64,000 nucleotides of DNA from Myrica gale (lineage: Eukaryota > Streptophyta > Magnoliopsida > Fagales > Myricaceae), in NCBI GenBank assembly GCA_963930655.1, contig OZ005609.1, positions 22,393,001-22,457,000 on the forward strand, in the 5' to 3' direction. The translations under genes were made by a program, and so were the position numbers. The notes under the pieces were generated by a model. It ran no database searches. It was not told where the DNA came from and saw nothing but the letters and a program-made list of their open reading frames with translations. Of this stretch, positions 24,196 through 36,390 are shown piece by piece; the stretch's first letter is position 1; every line of letters starts with the position of its first letter.

Positions 24196-25761
24196 CAGAG
24201 GCGGATCCAGGGGGTGCGGCCCTGGGCGGCCGCCCCCCATTGGATCGGCCAAAAAAAAACATAGATGTAAAATTTTTTATTTTTTATATTTTTTTAATAA
24301 ATTGGTCTGGGCCTACGGGAGCCCGATCCCCATAGGCCCAGGCCAACCATGGTGTAAAAGCCTGCAAGGCCTGTGCCTTTGCGAGCCCGACCCCCATACC
24401 CAACCCAAACCCCAACCCCCGCTTCTCCCTCTCTCTCTCCAACCATGGCCGAGATGCTCATTGACCCAGCCCGTACAAAAAACGCCAAGAAGAAAAGGAA
24501 GAGGAAGACGCATTTTAGCAGCATCCAAACGCAGGAGAAAACTTGGAACTCGAAATGGCGGATCTGATCCCGGCAGCGTCACCGCCGAGATCCGCCACGG
24601 ACCTGTTCTCTGACCCGCTCGAGGCCCACCCACTCTGGTTCAAGCCCGCCCTCTTTCTCTCCCCCGAATTCGACTCCGAATCCTACATCTCGGAGCTTCG
24701 GACCTTCATCCCATTCGATACGCTCCGATCTGAACTCAATTCCCATCTCGCCTCCCTCAACCACGAGCTCGTCGACCTGATCAACCGCGACTACGCCGAC
24801 TTCGTTAACCTCAGCACCAAGCTCGTCGATGTCGATGCCGCGGTGGTTAGAATGCGGGCCCCGCTGGTTGAGCACTTGAGCTCCGAGAGAAGATCGAGCA
24901 GTGCAAGGGCTCCGTGGATCGCTCGCTCGTGGCCCTCAGGAACGGGTTGAAGCAGAGGGCGGAGGCCGCGTCAGCGAGAGAGACCCTGGAGCTTTTGCTC
25001 GACACGTTTAAAGTCGTCTCCAAGGTACGCTCCTGTGAGCGTGTGTCGCTGTAGTTTAGGTTCATTTGGTAATATTTGAACATAGTCGGACTGTCGGATT
25101 TAGAAAAGGAAATAGTGTTACGTTTAATTTCAGTCTGTGGTTTGGTTTGATTTCAACTGTAGTTGTTTGGTTTGATGTTAGAGGAATCTTGGTGATTTTT
25201 TGCGTGGGGTACTGTTCCAGATCAAGAAAGAGAATCCAGAGGCATAACAAGTAGGAGACACTGCTGAGGTTGACTTGCTTGTAATTATGGTGCTGATTCT
25301 ATTTGCAGCATTGTGCCTGTGAACATAACTTTAGGAAGGAAACTTTTTAGGAAGAATATTGCTGAGTCTTGAGTCGGGAAGGAGATTCTAGAATTGAATG
25401 TGGCAGTGTGGGAGAGGGAAGTTCCCAATCCATGTCTTTGGTGTTTACTGGTGGTATCAAAATGATGATCTTTTGTATCCATTGGTGATATTTCCTCCAA
25501 AAGCCATTCCACCTTTCTGGCTTGCTATTTTCATCATCATGGTCAATGATATGTTTTCCTCCAGCTATTTACTAGTGAAATCAGTATATTGTAGCTGGAA
25601 ACTAAGATATAGTGGTATTATATCCTCTCATTCAAACATGAGTGCAGTGGGTCCTCTGTCGGATATTGGCAAAATTGTTTGCATTATGAAGAAATTTTTT
25701 TTTTTGTCATTTTGCATGTAAAGTTCGACCCCCATAAAAATTGATCCTGGATCCGCCACTG
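24196..25761. mobile_element. Non-autonomous hAT element carrying COG2 exon 1
   Basis: The ends are CAGAGGCGGATCCAGG and CCTGGATCCGCCACTG, inverted with one mismatch. A perfect 8-bp TSD CATGCGCC lies at 24188-24195 and 25762-25769. The interior carries the first coding exon of COG2 with its donor site and following intron-like DNA, and no recognisable transposase. The right end resembles the hAT end at 42369 (GTTCGACACC...CCGCCACTG), and the terminal GGCGGA motif also resembles the left end of the 54409-55962 element, so several related hAT elements are present. Confidence 0.88.
24555..25024 (+). pseudogene. COG2: COG2 exon 1 fragment, frameshifted, inside a hAT element
   Basis: Starting MADLIPAASPP, the frame reads through SHPLWFKP-type sequence (AHPLWFKPALFLSPEFDSES) and LVDLINRDYADFVNLSTKL to VRMRAPLVE. 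This is the N-terminus of plant COG2, a lobe-A subunit of the conserved oligomeric Golgi tethering complex. After codon 106 the frame breaks; skipping 8 bases (24873-24880, CACTTGAG) restores EKIEQCKGSVDRSLVALRNG and continues to DTFKVVSK at a consensus donor (AAG|GTACGC, 25024/25025). No later COG2 exon is present in the window. The insertion TGGTTGAG/CACTTGAG looks like an imperfect 8-bp duplication. The fragment cannot make full COG2. Confidence 0.85.
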
Positions 25762-25769
25762 CATGCGCC

Positions 25770-27760
25770 AATCCATGCATTTTCGCGCCTGTACACACAC
25801 TAGCTTAGACGTCGCAAGATAAAGTTCCCAGCACTTCAAGTTAAGTCGGTGAATGTACGTATGTTTGAATCCCCGCCACATGATATGAGGTTGTTCGAAT
25901 ATCAGTTTCGATTTCCTTTAGGGGAGCAAATTGATAACCCAATTGCCTGGAAGTTGCGGGCCTATGTATATAAATATCTAAGCTTAAAGTCAATGCATGC
26001 CATGATCGATGTTGATATCATTGTAGTGTACTGAGGCTACAAATTTCATAGGGAATCAGATAAGAATTCGGGTATATTTTGAATAAATTTCTCGAGTAAC
26101 GTCCTTTTTCACCCGACAAATTAAATGATGTGTTACCCATATCAATTGTTGTATGAAAAAGATGTGTTCCCCAAAATGCTGAAGAAAAAAAAAGGGAAGT
26201 TTCTTCGTACCAAATTAATTGAGTGGCTCGATACCTAAAATAATGTCATGCAAATGTTGTGACTATTAAAAAAACATGATAAAGATGACACTGAGTCATT
26301 GGAGTTTTTGAAAAAAAAATGATAAAGATGTGGTTTAAAGTTCTCCGCACTTTGCTTTTGAAATGACAGCCTATATATATAATATACATAGGGTGAGTTT
26401 GTGTTGTAAAATTTTTGTGTTGTAAAATTTTTGTGTTGTTAAAATTTTAGGTATTGGGTTTAGTAAAAAAGTGAAGAAGTGAAGAGATGTAATTTTTTAT
26501 ATTTTTTGTAGTGAAAAGTTATGATTTGACAGGAGAGAGAGATTATATTGTAATATTTTATTGTGAAAGGGTGTAAAATTTTGTAAAATCTTTTCATAGC
26601 AAACGGACTATAATAGCACTGCAAGTCGGCAACGCGTTCTTCGGTTATTATATATAGTACGTCCCCGACCTTTTTCTACATAAAGATATACAGTACTTCT
26701 CTATATTATTTCTCCCTCTGATTATTGCAGCGCTTTTTCATTATAAAAGCATACGCAAATTTGACAGAGTTAATGAAGCTAGCGATCGGCAGCAAATTAA
26801 GTTAAGAATTTTTCTGAGCTTTTTAAGGCATCGTGGGCGTGCGTGTACCACGTATAAGAGTAGGCTTTTATCAAAAAAGAAAAGAATAGGCTCGAAAAGA
26901 CAACCACATATTTAAGACAAGTTAAGAAATACTATTTTGTAGCCCTTTAATGCTGTCAAATTGGCTTAGGTCTGGCTAAACTGGGTGCACATGAGTGATT
27001 GCAAATTCTCTCTAGTTCGTTATTATTAAAAAGAAAGAAAGAACAACATCAAAGTCCGTCACATATTTATGGATAAAAATTAAATTAGATTTTATAGCTT
27101 TTAATTTATTTTTGAAGCCACATAAGTTTCAATATACATCAACCTTGCTTAATTTGACGTTAAATTGATCAAACTGTCCCTCTAACACAAAATTACTAAT
27201 AATATTAAAATTAAAATGATATATAAACTAATATTTTCTAAAATAAAATATAAAAATTCTATTTCATTTCATTTTATATTGTATTCATGTTTCTAATTTT
27301 TTCTTGGAGGGGTATTTAATTTCATCAATTCACACTCCTTTCCGTCTAATTTAACTACCAAATTGAATTGAAGGTGATGATTGCTGTCTTTTAAAATTTA
27401 TAGGGTGTAAAATAAATAAATTAATTAAAAACTATAGGATTCAATTTAATTTTTGCCTATTGATACGAGACTTATTATAATATTCTCCAAAAAAATATAT
27501 TAAAACTTTAAAGTAATAATAGTTGTAAGAGGTAATAATAGTTGGAGGGGCTTAATGGCCAATAGTGTTAATTTAGGGAGGCAAATTTGAAAATGAGTTT
27601 ATAGTTTAAACTTTAAAGTTGTAAGAGGTTGTTTTCATTTTCTAAAAATAGTTTATTTGACATCAAAGTCTTTACACACGGAAAATGAAAGCAGTCGACG
27701 CATTCATCATAAGAACGATTAAACTTCATTGAAGCTTCGTTGGAAATGTCAATATTGCTG
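25770..27760. other. Intergenic and LOX-A upstream region
   Basis: No gene is recognised. About 26100-26290 is paralogous to about 34640-34790 upstream of LOX-B (shared ATGAAAAAGATGT, GAAGTTTCTTCGTA and GTCATGCAAATGTT), so the lipoxygenase duplication included more than 1.5 kb of upstream DNA. About 26393-26615 has weakly paired MITE-like ends (GTTTGTGTTGTAAAA and its near-inverse). Confidence 0.45.
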
Positions 27761-27772
27761 AACCTTTTCCTC

Positions 27773-27778
27773 TATAAG
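27773..27778 (+). promoter_or_regulatory. TATA box of LOX-A
   Basis: TATAAG lies about 120 bp before the LOX-A start codon, in TTCCTCTATAAGTACC. The aligned LOX-B sequence (near 35187) reads CACAATAAATAGC, so the box is altered in the dead copy. No expression evidence is available. Confidence 0.5.
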
Positions 27779-27892
27779 TACCTCGAAACCTCTCTGACGT
27801 TTCCTCAAAACCAGAGTAACCTCCTCCCCCATAAAAGACGTCCTCCTCCATCATATCCTTGATTTGATTTGCTACGTGCTTGGGACCAAGAG

Positions 27893-30800
27893 ATGCTTCA
27901 GAACGTCATCAACGCCATCACCGGGGCCGATCACGATGGGAACAAAGACGCGAAACGCCAGAAGATTGAAGGCACTGTGGTGCTAATGAAGAAGAATGTT
28001 CTGGACTTCAACGACTTCCAGGCATCGTTTCTTGATTTTTTCAACGAGTTGTTACGCCAGAAGGTTTCTTTGCAGCTCATTAGTGCTGTTAATGGCGAGC
28101 CAGGTAACTAGTTCGATCTTCTTCCTCCCTTGTCTACAAGCTTCTGTGGCTCTTAATTTCTTTCTGTTTTCTTGATTTCTGCTTTCATCGTTAACCTACG
28201 AACTTCAGACTGTGCTTGTTACCGATTCTTCTGGTTTCTGCAAAATATTTTATTTTCCTTTTCCCCCAAGAAAGATGCGTGAAATTAATGCAAGAACTGA
28301 TACTCTCACTTTTCTACCCATGTCTTTATCTGGTATTAATATATTGACAATGACCTGTCGGTCTTCTTTCCATGATCTTCATCGTTATCATCATCCTTTA
28401 TCAGTTTCTTGGGAAAATACTGCATCTGCAGATTATAAATCGTGCATCATCATTTTGCTTTCTTCTTGTTCTTGTTCCTTTCTTTCTTTTAGCACACGAA
28501 TCGAATTCAAGTAGAATCATAGAGAACAGGGCCGACAATAATACCTTGGATCCAAATCCAAGGTTGTGGAAGCTATTCTATGATTCTTTCCGTCGTCTGC
28601 AAGACGGGCGTATCTTATTTGTTTATTTATTTAACAATTTTTAATGGGGAATGGAAAATGTGCTGGGGACGTTTTCACTAGCCAATTGATGGCCACGGGC
28701 AGGCACGATTACTCAACAATGAGTCAAAGTGACCAAATCTTCCAGTCGGGCCTAAAAATCTTCTTTTATAATTGGCTTAATTACCTTACAGGTCCCTGTG
28801 GTATCCGACCTTTATAAAATAGTCTATGTGGTATAACTTTCAACAAAATGGTCCTTGTGGTATAGTTCGGAGACAAATTAGTCCATGTGGTATGACTTTC
28901 AACAAAATAGTCCATGTGGTATAGTTTTGAGACAAATTAGTCCCTCCGCCCAACTGTCGTTACCCACTTAACTAGAGAGTGTTACATATGACACTTTTCA
29001 TTCACACGTTGACACGTCAGCAACCTTCCTGGATCGAACCAATCAAGTCTGAGGTTGAGACTCAAACTAATTCTACGAGCTAAAAGAAGTACATCACTCG
29101 TGATTTGGATACTAATGTTAAAAAACACGTGTCAACGCGTAAATGACGCTAACGTGGCATGTACAACACTCTCCTGACATTTAGACAGAGGGACTCATTT
29201 GTCTCAAAACAATACCACATGGACTATTTTGTTGAAATTCATGCCACAGAGACTAATTTGTCTCAAAACTATACCACAATGACCATTTTGTTGAAAGTTA
29301 TACCACATGGACTATTTTGTAAAATTCGGATATCACAGGGACCTGTAAGGTAATTAAGCCTTTATAATTTCTTTATTGACTCCACAACACTTAATTGAAA
29401 CTATTTCATGTAAAATGACTGAAATGACCTTTCAAAACAATTTTTAAAAAATAAATAAAATTAAGAAATAAATAAATTATTGAAATAGAATATCTTACTC
29501 AAAGAAGATACAGAGAGAGAAATTATTTACCAATTTTTCTGATACAATCTAAACTCACTCGCTATAAGGCCTTTCATAAACATTTAGAAAATCTTTTTTC
29601 AACTCATGATCAAGTAAAAGTACTTCATGTTTCTTGTACAAATTTGACCAGGCATCTAAACTTGATCTGATGGACCAATGACATAGACAACGAAATTTCT
29701 CTGGTTCAAGATTTCTTGGCTTTTAGAGTTACTATAGAACCAATTGCAGATTTTGATGTGTTTTTGTAGCAAATGGGTCGAAAGGGAAGCTAGGAAAGCC
29801 AGCATACTTGGAACACTGGATAACCTCAGGCACCCCGGTGTTAGTGGGCGAGTCTGCATTCAAGGTTACCTTTGACTGGGACCAGGACATAGGAATTCCG
29901 GGAGCATTCTTAATAAAGAACAATCATCATAGCGAGTTCTACCTTAGATGTCTCACTCTCCAAGATGTTCCAGGCCAAGGTCGGATCCACTTCGTTTGCA
30001 ACTCGTGGGTTTACCCTGCAGACAAATACAAAAACGATCGCGTTTTCTTCTCCAACAAGGTAACTAGCTATATAAATGATTAAGCAATGTTCATGCAGTT
30101 CCGAGTTTTCTATAAAGCCAAACAAAACAACAGTAAAACGAACTAAGTGTTGTAATGTTTCTTTTGCAGACATATCTTCCGAATGAAACACCTGGACCAC
30201 TGCTAAAGTATAGAGAAGAAGAACTAGTGAATTTGAGAGGAGATGGAACAGGAGAACTTCAGGAATGGGACAGGGTCTATGACTATGCGTACTACAATGA
30301 TTTGGGGGATCCAGATAAAGGCCCTGAATATGCCCGCCCAGTCTTAGGAGGGTCCACTGAGTACCCTTACCCTCGTAGGGGAAGGACAGGACGACCACCG
30401 ACGAAGACAGGTTAGATATGTCTGTTCAAGTTTCAGGCACCTGTTCTAGTTATCATTTGCATGTAGACTGAAAAAGGTTGAATGATTTTGGGAGTCTTAT
30501 TCAATTATCTTTCTTTTCATTAACCCTTCTACTTAAAATTCTAAGCAGATCCCAACACCGAGAGCAGACTGAAGCTTCTTATGAGCTTGAACGTTTATGT
30601 TCCAAGAGATGAACGTTTTGGTCACTTGAAGATGTCGGACTTCCTTGCTTATGGACTGAAATCCATAGCTCAATTCCTTAAACCTGAGCTCGAATCTCTC
30701 TTTGACCGTACTCCATCTGAGTTTGACAGCTTCCAGGATGTGCTTAAGATCTATGAAGGAGGATTTAAGCTGCCGAACAATGCGCTTAAGAATATTGTGG

Positions 30801-33491
30801 ACAACATCCCCGCAGAGATGCTCAAGGAAATTTTCCCAACCGATGGGGAAGGCCTTCTCAAATATCCAATGCCCCAAGTGATCAAAGGTACCAAACTTTT
30901 TAATTCCACAGCCATCTTTAATTAGTAGTGTCTGATGACAAATCAGGGACTCTGTGCTTTAGATTCGTTTCTTTACTCGAGAGCTTTTGGATAATATACT
31001 TTGAGTTAATAGTGCGGTTTCAATGACTTGGAGCAGAGGATCAGTCTGCATGGAGGACTGATGAAGAATTTGCAAGAGAGATGCTGGCTGGAGTAAACCC
31101 TGTCATCATTCGCTGTCTCCAAGTAATTTTAAGCTTCTCCTACTAATTCCATTGACAATTGTTGTCAATAGATAGAAGTAAAGAAAGTACAATTTACATT
31201 TTTTATCCCGAATGTCAAATTTATTTTTCTTTTCCTCTTATCTTCCTAACAGCCAAATGTATGAACATGGTTTGCTCATAATTCCATTTATTTCAGGAGT
31301 TCCCACCAGCAAGCACGCTTGATCCTACCGTATATGGTGATCAAACTAGTACCATAACCACTGAACACATAGAGAACAACTTGGATGGGCTCAGCATAAA
31401 TGAGGTACAATTCCTAGATTCAGTTACCCTGTAGAAGGAGTTCCCCTTGAGAGTCTGCAGTTGCTTTACAAATGTCCGTGCTTTTATTCTCATAGCCGTG
31501 AATAATACAGTTGAATTTGTATCTGGTTATAGGCAATCAAGACCAACAAGTTGTTCATATTAGATCACCATGATGCCCTCATGCCATATCTGAGACGAAT
31601 AAACACTACTTCCACAAAGACATATGCCAGTAGGACTGTCCTTTTCTCGAAAAATGATGGGACTTTGAAGCCATTAGCTATTGAATTAAGCTTGCCCCAT
31701 CCTGATGGAGATCAATTTGGTGCCATCAGCAAAGTTTATACACCAGCAGAACAAGGTGTTGAAAGTTCGATTTGGCAACTGGCAAAAGCTTATGTGGCTG
31801 TAAATGACTCTGGCTACCATCAGCTCATTAGTCACTGGTACGCCTTTTTCAAACAAAGCTAATACAAAAAAACAAATGTCTATATTTTAGAGTTGGTCTT
31901 TGAATACCTTCTGTGCTGGTCAGGTTGAATACCCATGCAGCTATTGAGCCATTTGTGATAGCAACAAACAGGCAGCTGAGTGTGCTACACCCGATTCACA
32001 AGCTTCTTCTTCCTCACTTTCGTGACACCATGAATATAAATGCCTTTGCCAGACAGATCCTCATTAATGGAGGTGGAATTCTGGAGGCAACAGTTTTTCC
32101 AGCAAAGTATGCCTTGGAAATGTCGTCAGCAGTTTATAAGAACTGGGTATTTCCTGAGCAAGCACTTCCTGCGGAACTCCTCAAGAGGTAAAATCTTAAA
32201 CTCCAGAACAAAATGATTCTATATGAGGTCTGCGGCACTGAAGTACTGAAATTTTTCCATCGATAAAACCATATATTAACACTGAAGTACTTGAACACTG
32301 TACATGACACTTTGAAACCGTCAATTCTTTAAAGGAATGAAAAAAATACACCTTACACTTTCTAACTACTTCAGATTTTGTAATTTGCACTCAAACTACA
32401 ACTCTTGACACATTACACAAAACTATCAACAACTTTCCATTTGCAACCCATGTTACAATTTAGCCATTAAGATTGCACAATGTGACCCATTTTTCATTGA
32501 TTTAATAAGTGAGATCTTAACAGGGGATGCAAATCAAAAATCTATTGCTAGCTTGGGATAAAAATTGCAAAATGTGTTGTATTTAAATGACATAAAATGT
32601 AATTTTTCCAAGAAAAAATTGTTACTTTTGAGATTCAAATTTTGTCTGCCTAAAAGCCTGCTTAAATGACCTAAAATGGAAACATATAATGGACTTGTAC
32701 ATCTTAAACGACATTCTACCACTTTTTCTGCAAACAGAGGAATGGCAGTTGAGGATTCAAGTGCCCCTCATGGCCTTCGCCTCCTGGTTGAGGACTATCC
32801 ATATGCTGTTGATGGGCTGCAAATCTGGTCAGCAATAAAAACATGGGTTGAGGACTACTGCTCCTTCTATTACTTGACTGATGAAGTGGTTCAAAAGGAT
32901 CTTGAACTGCAGTCCTGGTGGAAGGAACTCAGAGAGGAGGGTCATGGTGACAAGAAAGACCAGCCCTGGTGGCCTAAAATGCAGACACGCGAAGAGCTTG
33001 TAGAAACATGTACCATCATCATATGGATTGCTTCTGCGCTACACGCTGCAGTCAATTTTGGACAGTATCCTTATGCAGGCTACCTCCCAAACCGCCCTAC
33101 AATAAGCCGTCGATTCATGCCTGAAGAAGGCACTTCTGAATATGATGAGCTCGAGTCAGACCCTGATAAGGCTTTCTTGAAAACAATTACTGCCCAGCTC
33201 CAGACCCTTATTGGTGTTTCGCTCATAGAAATTCTGTCGAGGCATTCTACTGATGAGGTCTATCTTGGGCAAAGAGATACTCCTGAATGGACATTGGAGA
33301 CTGAAGCATTGGAAGCCTTTGAGAGATTTGGAAGGAAGCTGGCTGAAATTGAAGGTAGAATTATAGACATGAACAATGATCAGCAATGGAGAAACCGAGT
33401 TGGACCAGTCAAGGTGCCATACACTTTGCTCTATCCCACTAGTGAAGGTGGACTTACTGGCAAGGGAATTCCCAATAGTGTCTCGATCTAA
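27893..33491 (+). CDS. LOX: Lipoxygenase LOX-A, type-1 (9-LOX-like), intact
   Basis: There are nine exons with GT-AG introns: 27893-28103, 29770-30059, 30170-30410, 30549-30887, 31037-31122, 31297-31404, 31533-31837, 31924-32187, 32738-33491. The joined frame is 865 residues with no lesion. An N-terminal PLAT/LH2 beta-barrel (about 30-170, with VTFDWD and [17 protein letters not shown]) precedes the lipoxygenase domain. The conserved histidine string is present at H521, H526, H531, H549 and H558. The expected iron ligands are H526, H531, H717, N721 and the C-terminal I865 (NSVSI). The enzyme adds O2 to linoleic or linolenic acid. The lack of a plastid transit peptide suggests a cytosolic 9-LOX, but regiospecificity is inferred. 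The start ATG gives MLQNVINAI as in related proteins. Intron 1 holds a 587-bp MITE. Confidence 0.95.
28774..29360. mobile_element. Foldback Mutator-like MITE in LOX-A intron 1
   Basis: The ends are GGCTTAATTACCTTACAGG and CCTGTAAGGTAATTAAGCC, a perfect inverted pair. The arms continue for more than 150 bp with ATACCACATGG-type repeats (ACTATTTTGTTGAAA and inverse). An exact 9-bp TSD TTTATAATT lies at 28765-28773 and 29361-29369. The interior is non-coding. It is absent from the aligned part of LOX-B intron 1, so it probably inserted after the duplication. Confidence 0.88.
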
Positions 33492-33592
33492 GGCTTCTCT
33501 ATTAAAGGGATTGTGGTTTTAAAGCAGTTTTTTTTTCCGTCTCCTCTTTTCTTCTTTTTAATACTTAAATTCTGTAATATAATATTATCCGC

Positions 33593-33598
33593 AATAAA
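33593..33598 (+). terminator. Polyadenylation signal of LOX-A
   Basis: AATAAA lies about 100 bp after the LOX-A stop codon, in GCAATAAAGAACTG, within a T-rich 3' flank. The position fits a plant near-upstream element. Confidence 0.5.
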
Positions 33599-35278
33599 GA
33601 ACTGTGCATCTGAAGTTGTCACGCATCTGTACGTGCCCATTTTGCGTAATGCCAGAATATGCTTAAAGATTATGGGATATTGCACTTTACTGGCTGCAAT
33701 AACTCCATTAAAGAATTCAGAGAACTAGGTGCTAAAGATAGTCGAATAAAGTTTAATATATTGATAATTTTTATGAATTTAGCAGATAAAGTCTAATTAT
33801 TAAACGGAAAAAATGGGAAACAAAGATTCTTAAGCATAATCGACAGAAAGATCTTCAAAACCCAAACTCTGATCGGAATGTAGACTTCTCAGTCTTACTA
33901 AGCTAAGCATCTCTACAACCTTGGCACTTGCAAAGTTTCGTATTAATTTCTCTCTGTGGACTGTGGACATCCTTAAAATTGAAAAGGTCTCCAGTTTGAG
34001 CAGCAGGCTCGCACTTGGGACATTCTCCTTGAAATTGCTAATTCCAACTCTCTCTCAAGACCTCAATCTTCTTTTGAAGCTCCCCTATCAAGCAGGCTGT
34101 GTGGATTTTTTTTTTTTAAGTTTTTAATCAGTTTTTGAACTGTCCTAGATAGCCTCTAGAGCCAATGATGTCTTCGCAGTTCAACTTCGGCGTCTAACGC
34201 AGTGAATGTTGGATATTGCATCATTGCAGACCAAAACATCACCATTTTTCCAGCTGCATATGGCCACTGCATCACCCTGTTCCTGCATCGTGGCGGGGTG
34301 GCAATAGAGAGTACTTTCCCTCCACCATTGATGGGAGAACGTACAAGACTAGTTCCACAAGGTCTTATTAATCTAGAAAATAGGGCATGTCTGTATATTA
34401 TTTCACGGGTTAGACATATCTGCCACTGTAACATCCAGCTACAAGATTGCGTAATTCTTTTAATTTTGTTCGGAATGAAGCAATTTCGTATACATTCATG
34501 CTCGCACATAAGAGTACGATGGGATTAATTGAGGTGACATGCTCGTGTACCATTAGATGTGTTGTGATTTAATCTTAATCATCCGTTGCGTTTAATTTTA
34601 ACCTGTCTCTCTCATAGTCATATTGGACAGTACGTCTCTGACATCAATTGTTGCATGAAAAAGATGTATTGTTGCATGCAAAAGACGTGTTCCTCAAAAT
34701 GGTGAAGAAAAAGAAGGAAGTTTCTTCGTATCGAAATTAAATCTATACCTAAAATGTTGTCATGCAAATGTTCTGAATATTATAGTTGTCAATTGTATAA
34801 GAAGATGATTATATATTATCATATAAAGAATGTGTGTTGTGGTTGTTAATTTGTCACTGCATGTCTCATATATCTACGCAAACTGCACACGTGCAGATGC
34901 ACATGCAGAAGACAAAGCAAGTGATGGAGATTCCAAAGTGATTAAACAAGATGTTAAAAGCTCTTAGACATGAAGAATAAAGAATTCCCACTCATAAATG
35001 AATATATCGAGAAATCACAAAGACTAGTAAGCTCTACGTAACATTAAGTGTTATTGGAAGAAGAATCACAGTCATTTGAGTTGCTCACAAAAAAAACAAA
35101 AACAAAAACATATAGTCATTTGAGTTTATACTTTTTCCTTACAACGTTCAATCGTAGGAAATGTGACGTCGCTGAACCTTTACCACAATAAATAGCTCAA
35201 ACCCGAGTAACCTTCTCCCTCATAAACGTCTTCCGTGATATCCTTGATTTGATAATTGCTACGTCCATGGACCAATAG
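33599..35278. other. Spacer between LOX-A and LOX-B with duplicated promoter
   Basis: From about 34640 the sequence is paralogous to the LOX-A upstream region; TCGCTGAACCTTTACCAC lies at the position equivalent to the LOX-A TATA. The part before that (33599-34630) shows no recognised gene; a frame at 34202-34528 lacks family signatures. Confidence 0.45.
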
Positions 35279-35770
35279 ATGCTTCAGAACGTCAACAACG
35301 CCATCAGCACCGGTGCTGATCACCATGGGAACAAAGACGCGAAATGTGAGAGGGTCGGCGCAAGAAGATTGAAGGTACTGCTGTGCTGATGAAGAAGAAT
35401 GTTTTTTATTTCAACGACTTCAATGCATCGGATCTTGATAATCTCCAGAGTTGTTAGGCCAGAAGGTCTCTTTGCAGCTCATTAGTGCTGTTAATGGTGA
35501 CCCAGGTAACTAGTTCGATCTTCTTCTTCCCTTGTCTACAAGTTTTTGTGGCTCTTTCTTATTGCTTGATTTCTGCTCTCATTTTAACCTACAAACTTCA
35601 AACTGTGCTTGTTATCGAGTACACTTCTGTTTTCTATCTTTTGTTGTTGTCCTTGTTTCTACTTTTCAGTCTCTTTTTTCCTACATTGACAATAACCTTC
35701 TTGTTCTTTCCATGATCTTCTTCATCATTCTCCTCCTCGTGAGCCTCTTAAAAGAATACTTTTGTTTTTT

Positions 35771-36390
35771 TTGCTGCCAGCCAAACCAGTATCATAAAAC
35801 AAAGACAAAGTCACGAGTGCATATCACAACCCCGGTTATGCTCGGGAATATCAGTAAGTGGAATAGAGCCAACTAAACCAAATCGAGCAGCCGACTTAGC
35901 TAATAAGTGAGCCTGCATATTACACCTCCTCAAGATCCAAGCAACCTTCCACTCCCGACACTCAGCCAAGCATTCTCGGAGCATTTCCACCATACCCGAA
36001 GCAGCCAAAAGCTGAGATGGTTCCAAAGAGATCACATCTTTGCAAACCACCAGAGAATCACATTCAAACAACACTTTATCTCATTCAAGCCGCCTAGCCA
36101 ACGTCGTCGCCTCTGCTAAAGCGAAAGTCTCCCCAACAATCGGGTACATAGCAACTAAACGTTCCATGTAAACTATACAGATGGAACTGGAAGAATCTCT
36201 GACAGTGATTGTTATGTAAGACCCATTCCGATTAATCGCAACATCCGTATTCATTTTCATCCAACCAACAGGAGATGGTTGCCATCTCTTGCCTGCACTG
36301 AGCTCCACCTCCAACCAAGCACAAGAATGCTTAGCATAATGCCTTCGAATACACTTATGCAGATAAATCACCATCATCATCACCTTAATT
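35771..36390 (-). mobile_element. LINE 3' fragment, RNase H-like domain
   Basis: On the minus strand, one frame interrupted by a single TGA (near 36081) reads GWMKMNTDVAINRNGS, GETFALAEATTLARRLE, ECDSLVVCKDV and WKVAWILRRCNMQAHLLAKS. This is the RNase H-like (RVT_3) domain found at the end of plant LINE polyproteins, with the Asp-Glu-Asp acidic residues visible. A short A-rich tail (AGCAAAAAAAACAAAAG on the minus strand) ends it near 35771. It sits in LOX-B intron 1 and is absent from LOX-A. No reverse transcriptase part is present. Confidence 0.75.
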
